Origin: Lucinisca nassula
Lineage: Eukaryota > Mollusca > Bivalvia > Lucinida > Lucinidae
Assembly (NCBI GenBank): GCA_963580285.1
Contig: OY757024.1
Location: 125,116,045 to 125,180,044, forward strand
Reading direction: 5' to 3'
Length of the DNA stretch: 64,000 bases
Position numbers and translations under genes: made by a program. Below the pieces are notes generated by a model. The model made no database searches, had not been told where the DNA came from, and saw nothing but the letters and a program-made list of their open reading frames with translations. Shown piece by piece: positions 1-10,269 of the stretch; positions within the stretch are counted from its first letter, which is position 1, and every line of letters starts with the position of its first letter.

Positions 1-134
1 ACGAGTGCCCACAATCTATATTTTGAGAGCAAAAATAAGAAAAATATCAAAAGTATACCCCTGTAAACCACAGTTTTACTATATAAAAGTTGGGTTCAAG
101 GGGGTCAAAATTATATAGGCGTGTTTTCGTGATG
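1..134. mobile_element. Fold-C element, right half cut by the window edge
   Basis: Begins inside the ACGAGTGCCCACAATCTAT arm and runs through the inner CCACAGTTTTACTATATAAAAG segment to the terminal AGGCGTGTTTTCGTGATG. It matches the right halves of the complete Fold-C copies further along the window. The left half lies outside. Confidence 0.75.
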
Positions 135-291
135 GCATGCAGTTTTGTAAGATTATCCACCATGTTGGAGAGGCACCAGCCATCTTTTGTCCAGTTTTTT
201 TTATTAGTTTCTTTATTTATGCCTGAATGGCAAGCATTTATAGGGATTTAAAATTTAGTCATATTTAATCTGAAGGTATAAGAACATCAAG

Positions 292-660
292 CAATTACTT
301 GTTTTACTTCAACTCATTACCAAATTTTCGAGGGTGTCCATATAAAGAATAGATGTGGAGGCAATGATCAGGAATCGATACAATCAACCCACAGCTCCCA
401 TCAGAGACACCAAAGGGAAAGAAACACAAACACGAAACAACAGACCTAATGGAAACATCAATGGCGGAAAGCCAAAAGGACAGTTACTTTCCCACAAAAT
501 GGCCAATAGGCTATCAAAATAAAATATTATAAGCGACACAAACACCCAAAGACAAACCATAACAAAAATAAACCGCGACAGAAGAACCGTCCATATAACC
601 CTGATGAAGAGGGGAGACCGTCGAAAATTTTGTTAAGAGTTTAAGTAAAACAAGTGATTA
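292..660. repeat. Imperfect inverted repeat pair enclosing a Rep-E copy
   Basis: Bases 292-337 and the reverse complement of 615-660 match over about 46 bases (shared core ACTTGTTTTACTT...AAATTTTCGA). The Rep-E copy at 352-592 sits between the arms. This looks like a small inverted-repeat element that received a Rep-E insertion. Confidence 0.55.
352..592 (+). repeat. Rep-E copy, partial
   Basis: Carries the Rep-E landmarks in order: GGCAATGATCAGGAATCGAT, CACCAAAGGGAAAGAAACAC, GGACAGTTACTTTCCCACAA and AACCGCGACAGAAGAACCG. It ends before the GGTCAGTG/TTTACGTGGCC section present in longer copies. No coding capacity. Confidence 0.75.
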
Positions 661-725
661 GTTATTATTATTCCTTTATGGAAAAAAAATCTACAGTTGG
701 ATCAAGCAATTAATGCTTCAACTTA

Positions 726-1008
726 TTTGTTTGTTTGATTGTTTGATTTGAGGTTTAACGTCCCCGTTAACACTGTAAAGGTCATTTTGGAAACGTTGCT
801 TCCAATTTTTTGGGACTTTTACCCGGCACTGAGATGAAATGACATCACAAGCCCTGTCGCCCAATGAAACCAAAAGGGTTTATAAGCATGGACGGGCAGG
901 CTTAGATCCTCTTAACGGTTTACCAGTACTCGTGTGCGGGTCGGCTTCAGCTCTGCGTGGAAGCATAATGCAGCCCATATATTTCTTTAAGCCCCGATTG
1001 GCGGGGGC
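726..1008 (-). mobile_element. SINE-2 copy
   Basis: On the plus strand it reads as tail first, (TTTG)n-GATTTGAGGTTTAACGTCCC, and ends in a GCCCCGATTGGCGGGGGC hairpin, which is the 5' end of the element. The shared core (TAAACCGTTAAGAGGATCTA on the minus strand) is present. The target-site duplication is not clear here. Confidence 0.8.
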
Positions 1009-1223
1009 TGTTCATAAGAAATGAACATAGTAGATTAAGATTCCGTTGGAAACTGGCCTGTGCAATGTACATGTAGATATTAGTCTGTGATGTCATTCGC
1101 AAAACTCAATACTATTACAATAACATAAAATTTCCATGGTACATGTCAATTTACATCCCAGCTCACACCCACACCTGGTATTCTGAAAAGATACAATCAC
1201 ATATCGTTAAAAATATCGACATT

Positions 1224-1277
1224 GGCAAACAGTGAAGACTCTGTTTGCGGCGTCTGATCAGGGTCCTCACTGTTTGC
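1224..1277. repeat. Hp-F short hairpin repeat
   Basis: Inverted ends GCAAACAGTG and CACTGTTTGC surround a CTGATCAGGG centre. The same short hairpin recurs at 19375-19452 and 39405-39470, with fragments elsewhere. Confidence 0.7.
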
Positions 1278-1439
1278 ACAAAGTACGAAAATGTGAGTAC
1301 TGGTTGAAAGTTTTAACGCCATTTCTTCCTGATACTGAGCTGTTTTCGAATCGCACATTTTTGTAGGCGGACGTGCTTAAGTATATGTAAGCCATGTGAC
1401 ATGAATTCTGTTGCTAATTATACATAATTTACAGATTTT

Positions 1440-1742
1440 CATCACGAAAACATGCCTATATAAATTTGACCCCCTCAATCCCCACTTTATATTGTAAAAC
1501 TGGGATTCGCAGGGCTATCTATACATTATTTTTCTTATTTCTTCACAAAAAAAAAAAAAAAAAAAAAAAAACATAGAGTGTGGGTACTCGTTATAGCCGC
1601 CTCGCCGAGGCGGTTCTAACAAGTATCCGCAATCTATGTTTTGGGCGGAAATACGAAAAATATCACAGTTTTTCATCTGAAAAATTCTAAATTTTCGGCG
1701 GTGAAATGTACAATGTATTTGTACAGGCTTGTTTTCGTAACG
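1440..1742. mobile_element. Fold-C element, complete
   Basis: Starts CATCACGAAAACATGCCTAT and ends AGGCTTGTTTTCGTAACG. The centre is the palindrome GCCGCCTCGCCGAGGCGG near 1600. A poly(A) run at 1547-1571 sits in the left arm. The left arm holds an inner hairpin (CCCCACTTTATATTGTAAAACTGGG). No duplication of flanking bases is visible. Confidence 0.8.
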
Positions 1743-1772
1743 GTAGAAATATTCTATACTATACACGACTTG

Positions 1773-2095
1773 GTAGGCCGGGTGAGGCAAAGCGGGTGTC
1801 ATGTACCTTACGTCACCGGGGCGTCCAGCTGATATTGGTTTATAGTTGGGCAAGACCGGCTGTCCTTGAAGCAGGTAAGGCTAGAGGGCGCATATTTGTG
1901 ATTTCTTCTGTATCTGCACTTTCATTTTCCTCCCCCCCCCCCCTCCCCCACCCCCACCCATGTCTCTCTCTTTCATGATCTTTCATCTTTACTATCTCTA
2001 GTATTTAATTTCTCCCTTTCTCTTGTAAACGACAGAAAATGTCCCACAAGGGTTGACCTGTCGTTGAATCCCGACACAATCAAAATAATATACAC
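1773..2095 (+). repeat. K repeat, uninterrupted copy
   Basis: Shares GGTGAGGCAAAG, a GGGCAAGACC...GCAGGTAAGG block and ATTTCTTCTGT with 15105-15240, and TTCTCCCTTTCTCTTG with 15825-15845. Here the two halves are joined across a CT/C-rich tract at 1918-1975. At 15 kb they are separated by a Rep-E insertion. Confidence 0.6.
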
Positions 2096-2416
2096 GAGTT
2101 GTAGTGAAATGGGCAGTGCAGTTACTGTAATTGTCATAATAAATCAATTAATATTTACACTACTATGTGAAAGATAGCATATTTCTATAATTGCGAATCA
2201 TAACAGCATTTTTTTCTTAGATTTATTATTAATATTTTAGGATATTAAAGATCCAGAACACATATTACAATATCACCAATATATGTATATCATATATCTT
2301 TAGGACTGCCGGGCATTTTTGAAACCATGACTAAAATGGGGGTAGGGGAGAACATTTCGCCCTAAAACCCGATCTTTTGGTTCATTTAGTCTTGTCTAGC
2401 CCGTTTTCAAGGTAAC

Positions 2417-2598
2417 AGGACACTTCGGCCCCAAAACCACCTCGGCCCCTAGACACTTCGGCCCCTAGACACCTCGGCCCCAAAACCACCTCGGCCCCAC
2501 ATAAAATTGAAACCCTAGACGGGTCGGCCCCTGGACACCTCGGCCCCTAGACACGTCGGCCCCATATACCTAGACACTTCGGCCCCACTTTGCTTTTC
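2417..2598 (+). repeat. Left arm minisatellite of the foldback-like element
   Basis: Nine TCGGCCCC motifs at irregular spacing, mostly in GACACYTCGGCCCCTA context, with an AT-rich break near 2497-2515. It is the reverse complement of the array at 5270-5437. Confidence 0.85.
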
Positions 2599-3109
2599 AC
2601 GGGGCTTCCACTTAAATAAGAGATCGGGTCGGATGCCCGATGATTTTTTATTATTATAATTATAATTATTTGCTGATTGCTGATTGGATTATTTTGATAG
2701 GGAACCTCGAATATTTGAACCTATAATATATATATTAATTATATATTATAACGTTACTAAATAGAAAATCTATATGTTAATTTAAGAAGAATGGAAGATA
2801 CATTTGAAAATTCCCCTCTTTTATTTCAATGTATAATTCTAATTGCATTGCGGCATGCTTAAGAGCAGGCTGTTTTTGTGTTGTTTTTTTTTTCTACTTT
2901 TCTGCTCTTTTGATCATCTATAGGCTTTTTTATTATCCGAAATAATTCCGCACCACTAAAATACTTTTTAAATTAATTTCAATAAGTTATCCTTACCTTA
3001 CTAATTGGATGGAAATCTGGATGGATCGGTGGATGGGGCCGTAAATCCCCCCCCCCCTCTTATATTTGTTAACATATTTATATATTTATTTATTCATTAA
3101 TTTATTTAT

Positions 3110-3415
3110 CCGGCCTCGGTAGCTAAGTCGGGTGCGTGTATGACTGGTGATAAGGAGGACGCGGGTTCGATACCTACCGGGGTCGGCATCTTTCTTCCGT
3201 GGAGATTGATTCTGAAATCTTTTCTTTGGTCATTCTCTCTCTTCTGCTGATTCAAGAAGGGTAGTTGTCACTTTCTGGCGAAAAAATGTGCACTGTAATG
3301 GTTAACCGCGTACGTATAAGCCTGTCCAGGTTAAGTGTACATAGGTAAACTGACCGGCTCGAAAATGAACTAAAATAGTGTTGACTGGGCCGTTAAACAC
3401 CAATACAAACAAACA
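3110..3415 (+). mobile_element. SINE-1 copy (tRNA-headed), diverged
   Basis: The 5' part is tRNA-like: GGTAGCTAAGTCGGGTGCG as an A-box region and GGTTCGATACC as a B box. It continues through the core GTTAACCGCGTACGTATAAG and ends TTGACTGGGCCGTTAAAC followed by CAAACAAAC. It is about 80 per cent similar by eye to the better copy at 39896-40208. It lies in a TTTA-rich tract that may be its target duplication. Confidence 0.8.
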
Positions 3416-3562
3416 ATTTATTTATTTATTTATTTATTTATTTATTAGGTAATCATCAGTGTTCAGGTTCGCTGAACTAGAATTATCCTCGTAAGTAAAT
3501 GTAATGCATAATATAATGTATGCATGCAATTACAAAAACTGCATGAAATACGGTGCAGATCC

Positions 3563-3600
3563 GGTTCAGAGGACAGAAGCAATCTGATCAGGATCTACAC
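3563..3600. repeat. Hp-F fragment
   Basis: CTGATCAGGATCTACACTGT followed by TTGC is the right half of the Hp-F hairpin. The left half is missing or diverged. Confidence 0.5.
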
Positions 3601-3793
3601 TGTTTGCAAAGATAAGGATTATCGTGTTCAGCGGGGTAAGGATTAATGAATTTCAGGTTAGAACACTATTAAGCAAAAAGTTTTACAAGAACAATTAATT
3701 ATTGACTTAAATTAGTGAAGTGTGAAGCTCAATAAACAACGACGCGTTACTAATCCCTTTACCCCAATAAAGAGATCCTTGATGATAAACAGA

Positions 3794-4318
3794 TCATTGT
3801 TATCAATTTTCACACATTTGATTGTCATTCTAGCTCTTATTAAAGACAGTAACGAGTATATTGTAAACTTTATTTATTTATTTATTTGTTTATTTATTTA
3901 TTTATTAGTCACATTTCTGACCATCAGCCACTCAAATTACTTGATGCATGTGTAATATTAGTGACAAACAGTGTAGATCTGGATATGCACTGTGTGCAAA
4001 GTCTTCACTGCTCGTATTTTTGTAGGAATTCCTCAGTATGTTTCCATTGTTATCAATTTTTACACATTTAGAAATTCCAATTTGATTGTCATTTCAGCTC
4101 ATATTCAAAGACGGACAGTAACAAGTATACTGTATAATTTATTTATTTAATTAATTTATTTATTAGTCACATTTCTGACTATCAGACCATCAAATTACTT
4201 GATACATGTATATTGTATTCATTTAAAATTCGCAAACTGAATGACAGTGTAGATCCAGATCAGATGGATCTGGATGTGCACTGAGTGCAAAGTCTTCATG
4301 ACCCTATATATTCTTGTA
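3794..4318 (+). repeat. Tandem duplication of about 250-270 bp
   Basis: Two direct copies, 3794-4044 and 4045-4318. Each runs CATTGTTATCAATTTT, TTGATTGTCATT, a TTTA-rich tract, AGTCACATTTCTGAC, AAATTACTTGAT and an Hp-F hairpin (3962-4002 and 4243-4300), ending GTGCAAAGTCTTCA. The copies have diverged by point changes and small indels. Confidence 0.75.
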
Positions 4319-4650
4319 GAAAAGGCTTCTTGACTATCAGTATCAAATATTCACAATTCGAACAACCCGCTTAACCCCACTTTTCGTGATGCTGACTCAA
4401 GGCCCAACGTCACGGCTGAAGGAGGCGGGGATTAGCTGTCTTTAAGAGTGTAGTCCAAGTTATCCTGAAAATGTCGTGTATGCGTTGTTATATTTATTAT
4501 AAACGTCTCATTGGTTATTTGTTATTTTCATATGAAATAAAAATAGCAAGCAATAAATTAATTTGACCTTCTTTCCTAACAACTTAATTGAAGATTCCGT
4601 AAAACCGAAATTATATAACACACAGCCTGTATCTTGGAGCAGAAATAAGA

Positions 4651-4867
4651 ATTACGAAAACATGCCTAAACAAATGCATTGTAAACTTTACCGCCGAAAA
4701 AACGAACATTATAAAAGGAATAATTGTGGTATTTTTATTATTTCTGCTCAAATAAGAAAAAATAAGGCTCAAATAAGAAAAATAAGGTTTACCCCTGTAA
4801 ACCCCAATTTTACTATATAAAAGTGGGGCTCAAGGGTGTCAAAATTATAAAGGCGTGTCTTCGTGAT
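4651..4867. mobile_element. Fold-C element with deleted centre
   Basis: Both ends are present (ATTACGAAAACATGCCTA and AGGCGTGTCTTCGTGAT), but the central palindrome and both inner CACAATCTAT arms are missing. AATAAGAAAAATAAGG is duplicated at the junction. This fits deletion across a hairpin. Confidence 0.75.
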
Positions 4868-4955
4868 AAATAATAATGTATGCCCATGAGCCCCTGTTTT
4901 CCCCATATAAAATGGGGTTTAGCGGGGTCTTCATTACACGGGCTTGTTAAGATGA
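4868..4955. mobile_element. Fold-D fragment, one arm
   Basis: Matches the Fold-D arm that ends in a cold-palindrome pair CCTGTTTTCCCCATATAAAA / TGGGGTTTAGCGGGGTCTTC and then CACGGGCTTGTTAAGATG. It directly abuts the preceding Fold-C copy. Confidence 0.65.
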
Positions 4956-4956
4956 T

Positions 4957-5229
4957 GTTTTGTTTGTTAGACTTGACGTTTAACGCTCTAATCAACACTG
5001 AATCGGTCATTTTGGAGACGTTGCCCCCAATTTTGTGGGAATTTTACCCGGCATTGAGATGAAATGATATCTCAAGCCTTGCAGCAAGCCCAATGAAACC
5101 AATAGGTTTTATAAGCATGAACGGTCCGACTCGCACCGCTTTTCCTGGCCAGGCTTAGAACCTCTAAGCCGTTTACCAGTACTCATGCCACAAGCTGTCG
5201 GTTTCTTGAAGTCCCGATGGGCGTGGCCG
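4957..5229 (-). mobile_element. SINE-2 copy, diverged
   Basis: Plus strand begins TTTTGTTTGTTAGACTTGAC (tail) and ends TCCCGATGGGCGTGGCC (5' end). It is one of the most diverged SINE-2 copies, inside the foldback-like element. Confidence 0.7.
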
Positions 5230-5269
5230 ATTTTAACATGATATAAATGCTCATACCCTAACAGATATC

Positions 5270-5437
5270 AAAAGTGGGGCCGAGGTGTCTTTGGGGCCGA
5301 GATGTCTAGGGGCCGAGGTGACAGTTGGGCCGAGGTGTCTAGGGCCGAGGTGACTAGGGCCGAGGTGTCTAGGGCCGACTTGGTTTTGGGCCGACCTGTC
5401 TAGGGGCCGAGGTGGTAGTGGGGCCGAAGTGTCTGGA
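5270..5437 (-). repeat. Right arm minisatellite of the foldback-like element
   Basis: Ten GGGCCGA motifs, mostly as GGGGCCGAGGTGTCTA. It is the reverse complement of the left arm and ends GGGGCCGAAGTGTC, matching the GACACTTCGGCCCC that opens the left arm. Confidence 0.85.
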
Positions 5438-5449
5438 AATCGTTTTCAA

Positions 5450-5551
5450 TAGAAGACAAAATGTACTGTTCGGTATGTGAAAACAAACTTTCTGATGACG
5501 TCATAGGTCATGGCGCAGGGGTCACGCTATGCTAAAACATGCTCACGGACT

Positions 5552-5593
<42 letters not shown>

Positions 5594-6337
5594 GTTTTTC
5601 TCAACCTAATTTTCCTCTCGTTTTCTATCATTTTACCTTATGTACGTTTCACTCTTTTGTACCTATTCTCGACATGTCTTTGTTTTGGCCGCACTTGTTT
5701 CGTACAGACAGCACGCCGTCTCAAAGAACATGGGGCAGAATGGCAATTTCAGAGGCTAATTTTTTCGACTTTTTGCCAGGTTTGGAAGCCTCTGGTCCTG
5801 TTCCAGTATCTCTTAGAGGATTGATATGCATGTTGCAAACAGTTGTTGGAATACCCTATTCAAAAACACCCTTATCAAAAGTATGGTTGAATATGGGAAA
5901 GAATGAGGGTCGTTCAAAAAGTTTTTGGCAGCAATTACGCAAAAATACGCTATGGTAGTGGAAAGGATATCCTGTATATTTCTGTTGCATTGTTTCTATG
6001 ATTGTGGAATGATAAAAGCGCTTTGTGTGTAAGATTTATTATAAATACTTTCCGAGTGTAAGAATTCTGAAACACATATTATAGCTTTCCTTGTGAATCA
6101 GGTTTACATTTGGTTTATGAGACTTACATCATACATCCTTTTCCCATTGCATGCGGAAAACTCCTAAAGGGGTACATTGGCAAATAGCGCAGGCCCATAT
6201 AAAAATAGGCATATGTACTTGTCCAACATATAGCAATGGAAGAGTCCACTAGCATACAATGGGTTAAATGTACACCATTCTGATGTAAGGTATTCATGGC
6301 CAAGTTATAGAACATATTTAGAGTCATCATGTCATTT
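5450..6337. other. No gene found; poly(T) run and a mariner-like terminus
   Basis: Contains a 38-base T run at 5554-5591. GAGGGTCGTTCAAAAAGTTT at 5904-5923 resembles a mariner inverted terminus but has no partner nearby. Open frames here cross the T run or are short and show no recognisable domain. Confidence 0.5.
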
Positions 6338-6543
6338 GAGCCCCGCCAAGTGAATTTGTGTCTTCGAACATTCCGTCTTGACAAATTTCAACTGCGCATG
6401 CCCAGCCATTCAGAGGGGCCAGGGATATGACTGAAGGTTCCTCTTGATTCACTGTTTGTATGAGCGAGCAGTAAAGGTTCTGGCGAGACTGTGCGGATGC
6501 TGTTCTCATAGGCGATAAGTATCAAAATCGCTTGACGGGGCCC
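6338..6543. mobile_element. MITE-J copy
   Basis: Starts GAGCCCCGCCAAGTGAATTT and ends CAAAATCGCTTGACGGGGCC, inverted ends of about 21 bp with a few mismatches. Flanks ATTT and ATTC suggest a short duplication. A second copy is at 34419-34654. Confidence 0.75.
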
Positions 6544-6609
6544 ATTCGATCGAAATGGTGGGTTTCTTCTGCTCTGACACAGACTATTATTGATTCCTCA
6601 ACCGCACCA

Positions 6610-7160
6610 GGTTAACAAATCCGAGCAGTGAACACTCCTCTAAACCCCACTTTATAGAGAGAAAAGTTGGGTATAAGGGGGTGTTCATTGTTTCCTTATT
6701 TTTGTTCAAAATTATAGATTGTAGGTACTCATTACATCACGAAAACACGCCTGTACAAATACGTTGTGAACCTTGCCGCCGAAAAAAAAGCAAAAAAAAA
6801 AAAAAAAAAAAAAAAAAACATACGATGAAAAAATGTGATATTTTTCTTATTTCTGCTCAAAAATAGTTCGTGGATACTCGTTAGAACCGCCTCGATTTTC
6901 TTATTTCTTCTCAAAATATAGATTGTGGGTACTCGTTTGTTCTAATGGCTACACACAATCTCTATTTTAGAGCGAAAATAAGAAAAATAATATTTACCCC
7001 TGTTAACCCAAGTTTTGCTATATAAAAGTGGGATTCAAGGGAGTCAGAATTATATAGGAGTGTTTTCGTGATGGAACCTCCTTACTGAATCAACAACCTA
7101 TATTTTGACCAGAAATAAGAAAAATTGTCGAAAGTTTTCCTGTGAAAAATGTTAGCTCTA
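6610..7160. mobile_element. Fold-D element split by a Fold-C insertion
   Basis: The left arm (6610-6734) carries AACCCCACTTTATAGAGAG and runs to GTAGGTACTCATTA. The expected next bases GAACC resume at 7074 after the Fold-C insertion, then continue CAACAACCTATATTTTGA to about 7160. The element is degraded at its outer ends. Confidence 0.6.
6735..7073. mobile_element. Fold-C element inserted in Fold-D
   Basis: CATCACGAAAACACGCCTGT to GAGTGTTTTCGTGATG. The host reads ...CTCATTA | GAACC... across it with no duplicated bases, so the insertion left no evident TSD. An A-rich run at 6784-6818 and an internal partial duplication of the hinge (6890-6950) disturb the centre. Confidence 0.75.
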
Positions 7161-7351
7161 GTGATATCCAAGACGCCATTATAGCGCCCGGATGTATTAT
7201 CATGATGGTGATTTATTATTTTTTAAATCAATTCACAGAGTTTAACCATGTATTGCTCCTGTCATGACCTAATATTGGGCCAGAAATTACCATGTTGCAT
7301 TTCAATTGAGAGCGATGGTTGCCATTGGTAAACACCGCAGATCAATCATTA

Positions 7352-7850
7352 TGATTAAATTGTGCTTTTTTTACACATCTCCAAAATAGCTACTTTTCTG
7401 ATGAAAATGTGTTATACATGTATTTTTCTTATAATTTACTCCAAGCATAGGTTGTGGGTGCTCGTTCGCACCGCCTCATTCAGGCGGTTCTAACAAATGT
7501 GTTTGTTTTTTTTTTAATTGGAGTTTAACGTCCCCGTCAACACTATTTAGGTCATTTTGGAGACGTTGCTTCCAATTTTGTGGGACTTTTACCCGACAAT
7601 GAGGTGAAATTACAACTCAAGCCCTGCCGCCCAAGGAAACCAGAAGGCTTATATGCATTGGACGATCTGACTCACATCGCTTTGCCTGGGTAGGCTCAGT
7701 CATTCTAAGCGGTTTACCAGTACTTGTGTGTGGTCAGATTCAGCTCTGCATGGAAGCATCATGCGACCCAATCTATTTTTCCAAGCCCCGATCGGCGGGG
7801 GCGCGGTTCCAACGAGTACCCATAATCTAGGTCTTGGAGCACGTCTCCAA
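7352..7850. mobile_element. Fold-D element split by a SINE-2 insertion
   Basis: Left arm 7352-7494 contains ACACATCTCCAAAATAGCTA and the centre CACCGCCTCATTCAGGCGGT. The right part resumes after the SINE at 7803 with GCGGTTCCAACGAGTACCCA and ends near 7850. Confidence 0.65.
7495..7802 (-). mobile_element. SINE-2 copy with TSD
   Basis: Inserted in a Fold-D element. The host 11-mer GCGGTTCTAAC (7484-7494) is repeated as GCGGTTCCAAC (7803-7813), one mismatch, giving a target-site duplication. On the plus strand the tail comes first and the GCCCCGATCGGCGGGGGC end last. Confidence 0.85.
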
Positions 7851-8615
7851 TTATTATAATACTGGCAAATATAAAGGTAAAACAGGGGAAATAACGAAGC
7901 TTCGTTAATAATATCTTAAGATCAACGAGTTGCATAGCGTGGCAGTCTATAATATATATGATGGGTAGTCTGAGAAGGGGATCTTCACTACGAAAGCAAT
8001 TTTACCACCAAACTATTAATAATACAAAATTAATCTGATATCTTTCACATTGCTGCTCAAAAACATAAATTGTGGGTAGTCATGTAGTCGTTAGAATCAC
8101 CTCGCCGAGGTGCCAATCATATCTTTTTTTTGAATAAATTAATAAATAAATAAATTGTATGAGAGTGATTTGGTATCACGGTTGCTCATTAGTTACCGAG
8201 ATTTACGGTACATATCCGGATTACTGTTTCAAACAAGTTTGGGTAAAGGGTTGCTTATTTCAAACTAAACAAAGACCAAAAAGTTTTGCATATAACTAAA
8301 TAAAACGACCCCGGCTGAAAATGATCGATAAAATCTCAAAAGCGCGTACTAATCTTTTAATCTTTAGCTATATTTTATTCCATCGTCATTTTTTTCTTCA
8401 TTTTACAATATAATCATTTCAATGGTTGTAAAAAGTAACCCGAAAAAAAAAAACCCGGCTTGATTGCGAAAACAAATATCAGCTTACTCGGGATAAAATG
8501 TACCTTCCATACCGACGGAAAAGGTTTCTGTCTGTCACAATAAGTTTGAAATAAATTATTAAAAAGTAAACTCCAATCTAAATCAATGCATTTTTGTGCA
8601 TCGGTCCACCATGTT
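7851..8615. other. No gene found; small Fold-C fragment
   Basis: Only 8040-8115 is recognisable: CTGCTCAAAAACATAAATTG followed by ATCACCTCGCCGAGGTG, a decayed Fold-C centre. The rest is AT-rich without recognisable features. Confidence 0.5.
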
Positions 8616-8978
8616 AATATGATCTATAAAAGGGTTATCCTTTGGAAGCAAGTAATACACCACAGAAGCGGAAATTTGAAGTGTACATGGTTTCTGGGCC
8701 AGACTAGCTAGTTTCGGCCAATTAGGCATCATCAGTGACCCGCAAATATTTTCAAAATTCCACAATGGAATCAATGCTCCCAAAGGACAAGAAAATATAA
8801 ACTACACTATGATGTAGGGCAGGGAGACTATTACGGCCGCCACACATTCCCAGACATCAGTTGTAGTGACGTCAAATATGTTCTATAAAAGGGTTATCCT
8901 TAGGAAGCAAGGAATACACCACAGAACCGGAAAATATGAAGTGTACATGTTTTCTGGGCCAGACTAGCTAGTTTCGGC
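8616..8978 (+). repeat. Rep-B tandem cassette, one and a half units
   Basis: One full unit (8616-8877) starts with a TCTATAAAAGGGTTATCC block and ends GTAGTGACGTCAAATATG. A second unit starts at once and breaks off after TAGCTAGTTTCGGC. The unit text matches the two tandem units at 35530-36051. Confidence 0.85.
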
Positions 8979-9013
8979 TGTCTATCTCTACTCTGCTATC
9001 CAAAGTTGGCCAT

Positions 9014-9101
9014 GAGGAATAAGAAAAATAATATTTCCCAGTAAACCCGAGTTTTCTCTATATAATATTGGGCATTCATTTCATGGACTTGTTCTCGTGA
9101 T
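9014..9101. mobile_element. Fold-D fragment, one terminal arm
   Basis: Contains AATAAGAAAAATAATATTTC, AACCCGAGTTTTCTCTATAT and the end TTCATGGACTTGTTCTCGTGATG region. The rest of the element is absent. Confidence 0.65.
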
Positions 9102-9316
9102 GGAAGCTTGTCGTTTCTCTGCCGTTTCTGACATGTCAGCTGTTCTTTAGTATATATATTTTTATATTTTTTTTCTGTTACTTTGTGTGTGAGTGTATGC
9201 GCGAACGCGAGTGTGTACGCGCGAGATAGAATTCATGTCTATTCTTTCAGTCATTTCTTCCTCACTGTTTTATTTTTTAATAATATTTCCGTATGTCATA
9301 GTGCAGTTTTTCATCA

Positions 9317-9554
9317 CATTACGAAAACACGCCTATATAAATAGTGTAAATTTTACCGCCGATAAAAACGAAAATTTTAAGACAAAAAATTGCGAATGAT
9401 TGTGGGTACCCCTTAGAACCGCCTCTTCGAGGTGGTTATAACGAGTACCCACAGCAGAAATAAGAAAATAAGGTTTACCCTTGTAAACCCTAGTTTTACT
9501 ATATAAAAGTGGGGTTCAAAGGGTTCAAAATTATATAGGCATGTTTTCCTGATG
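9317..9554. mobile_element. Fold-C element, complete, short centre
   Basis: CATTACGAAAACACGCCTAT to GGCATGTTTTCCTGATG. The centre GAACCGCCTCTTCGAGGTGG is flanked by TGTGGGTACC/GAGTACCCACA. Small deletions shorten both hinge regions. Confidence 0.8.
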
Positions 9555-9597
9555 GGTACAAAAATAAAATTTGTCTAAAAATGAATGGTTTCTTGTT

Positions 9598-9790
9598 TCG
9601 GCTGCAGACACAGATTGTGTGTGCTCGTTAGAACCGTCACAATGAGACAATTCTAACGAGTACCAACAATCTGTGGTTTAGAGCAAAAGTAATTAAAAGC
9701 AAATATAGTATATATGTAAAGTCTTATAAACTCCACTTTCCCTATTTAAAGTTGGATTCTTAAAGGTGTTCATTTCATGGACTTCAATGC
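9598..9790. mobile_element. Fold-D-like element, partial
   Basis: Centre GAACCGTCACAATGAGACAA with flanking TGTGCTCGTTA / TAACGAGTACCA, then AACTCCACTTTCCCTATTTA and a TTCATTTCATGGACTT end. The left outer arm is missing. Confidence 0.6.
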
Positions 9791-9891
9791 ATTAGCATGA
9801 TACATATGGAATGAAATTTTCATAGCCGAATTTTTATTTGAACACTTCAAATATTTATGCACCAGTGTGTCGAATAGTTTGCATCACGGTG

Positions 9892-10269
9892 ACGAAAACA
9901 CACCTTTATATTTCTGACCACCTTGAACCCCACATTTGTATAGTAAAACTGGGGGTTACGGGGTTGGCCGTACATTTCTTATTTCTGCTCTAAAATATAG
10001 ATTGTGGGCACTCGTTAGAACCGCATCATCGAGGCGGTTCTAACGAGTACCCCCAATGTATATTTTGAGTTTTATTTTTCTTATTTCTGCTCTAAAATAT
10101 AGATTGTGGGTACTCGTTAGAACCGCCTCGATGAGGCGGTTCCAAAGTGTGCCTTCAATCTATATTTTGAGCAGAAATAAGAAAAATATCAAAATGTTTC
10201 ATCTGCAAATTGTTTTTTTTTTCATCGGTAAAATTTGCAATGTATTTGTATAGGCATGTTTTCGTAATG
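9892..10269. mobile_element. Fold-C element with duplicated centre and possible TSD
   Basis: CATCACG...CGTAATG with two successive central palindromes (near 10030 and 10130), as if the hinge had been copied in tandem. The 5-mer GTTTG lies directly outside both ends (9887-9891, 10270-10274). It is the best candidate TSD for this family, but no other copy shows one. Confidence 0.75.

Larger units (their letters stand above)
2411..5440. mobile_element. Foldback-like element with minisatellite inverted ends
   Basis: A 3.03-kb unit whose two ends are inverted copies of a degenerate 16-bp GACACCTCGGCCCCTA-type minisatellite (left 2417-2598, right 5270-5437). Both inner borders end in GGCCCCACTTT. 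The unit is flanked by the identical 9-mer CGTTTTCAA at 2402-2410 and 5441-5449, which I read as a target-site duplication. No transposase is visible inside. The interior is filled with other repeats (SINE-1, a tandem duplication, Fold-C, Fold-D, SINE-2). Long tandem-repeat inverted ends plus a 9-bp duplication are the hallmarks of FB/Mutator-like foldback elements; assignment to a superfamily is inference. Confidence 0.65.

Noticed and set aside
1440..1742. Central Fold palindromes as transcription terminators
   Set aside because: They are multi-copy features of a mobile repeat in eukaryotic DNA and are not placed after genes.
2218..2270. Similarity between 2218-2270 and 6030-6085 on either side of the foldback element
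   Set aside because: Short and AT-rich (AGATTTATTAT...GAACACATATTA type); too weak to claim a duplication of the flanking region.
2417..2598. CRISPR-like array of short repeats with spacers
   Set aside because: The unit is about 16 bp, spacing is irregular, spacers are themselves similar, and an inverted copy lies at 5270-5437. The DNA is clearly eukaryotic.
5510..5958. Overlapping 104- and 139-codon frames with a phenylalanine run
   Set aside because: The start is driven by a 38-base T run; the two frames overlap and neither has a known domain.
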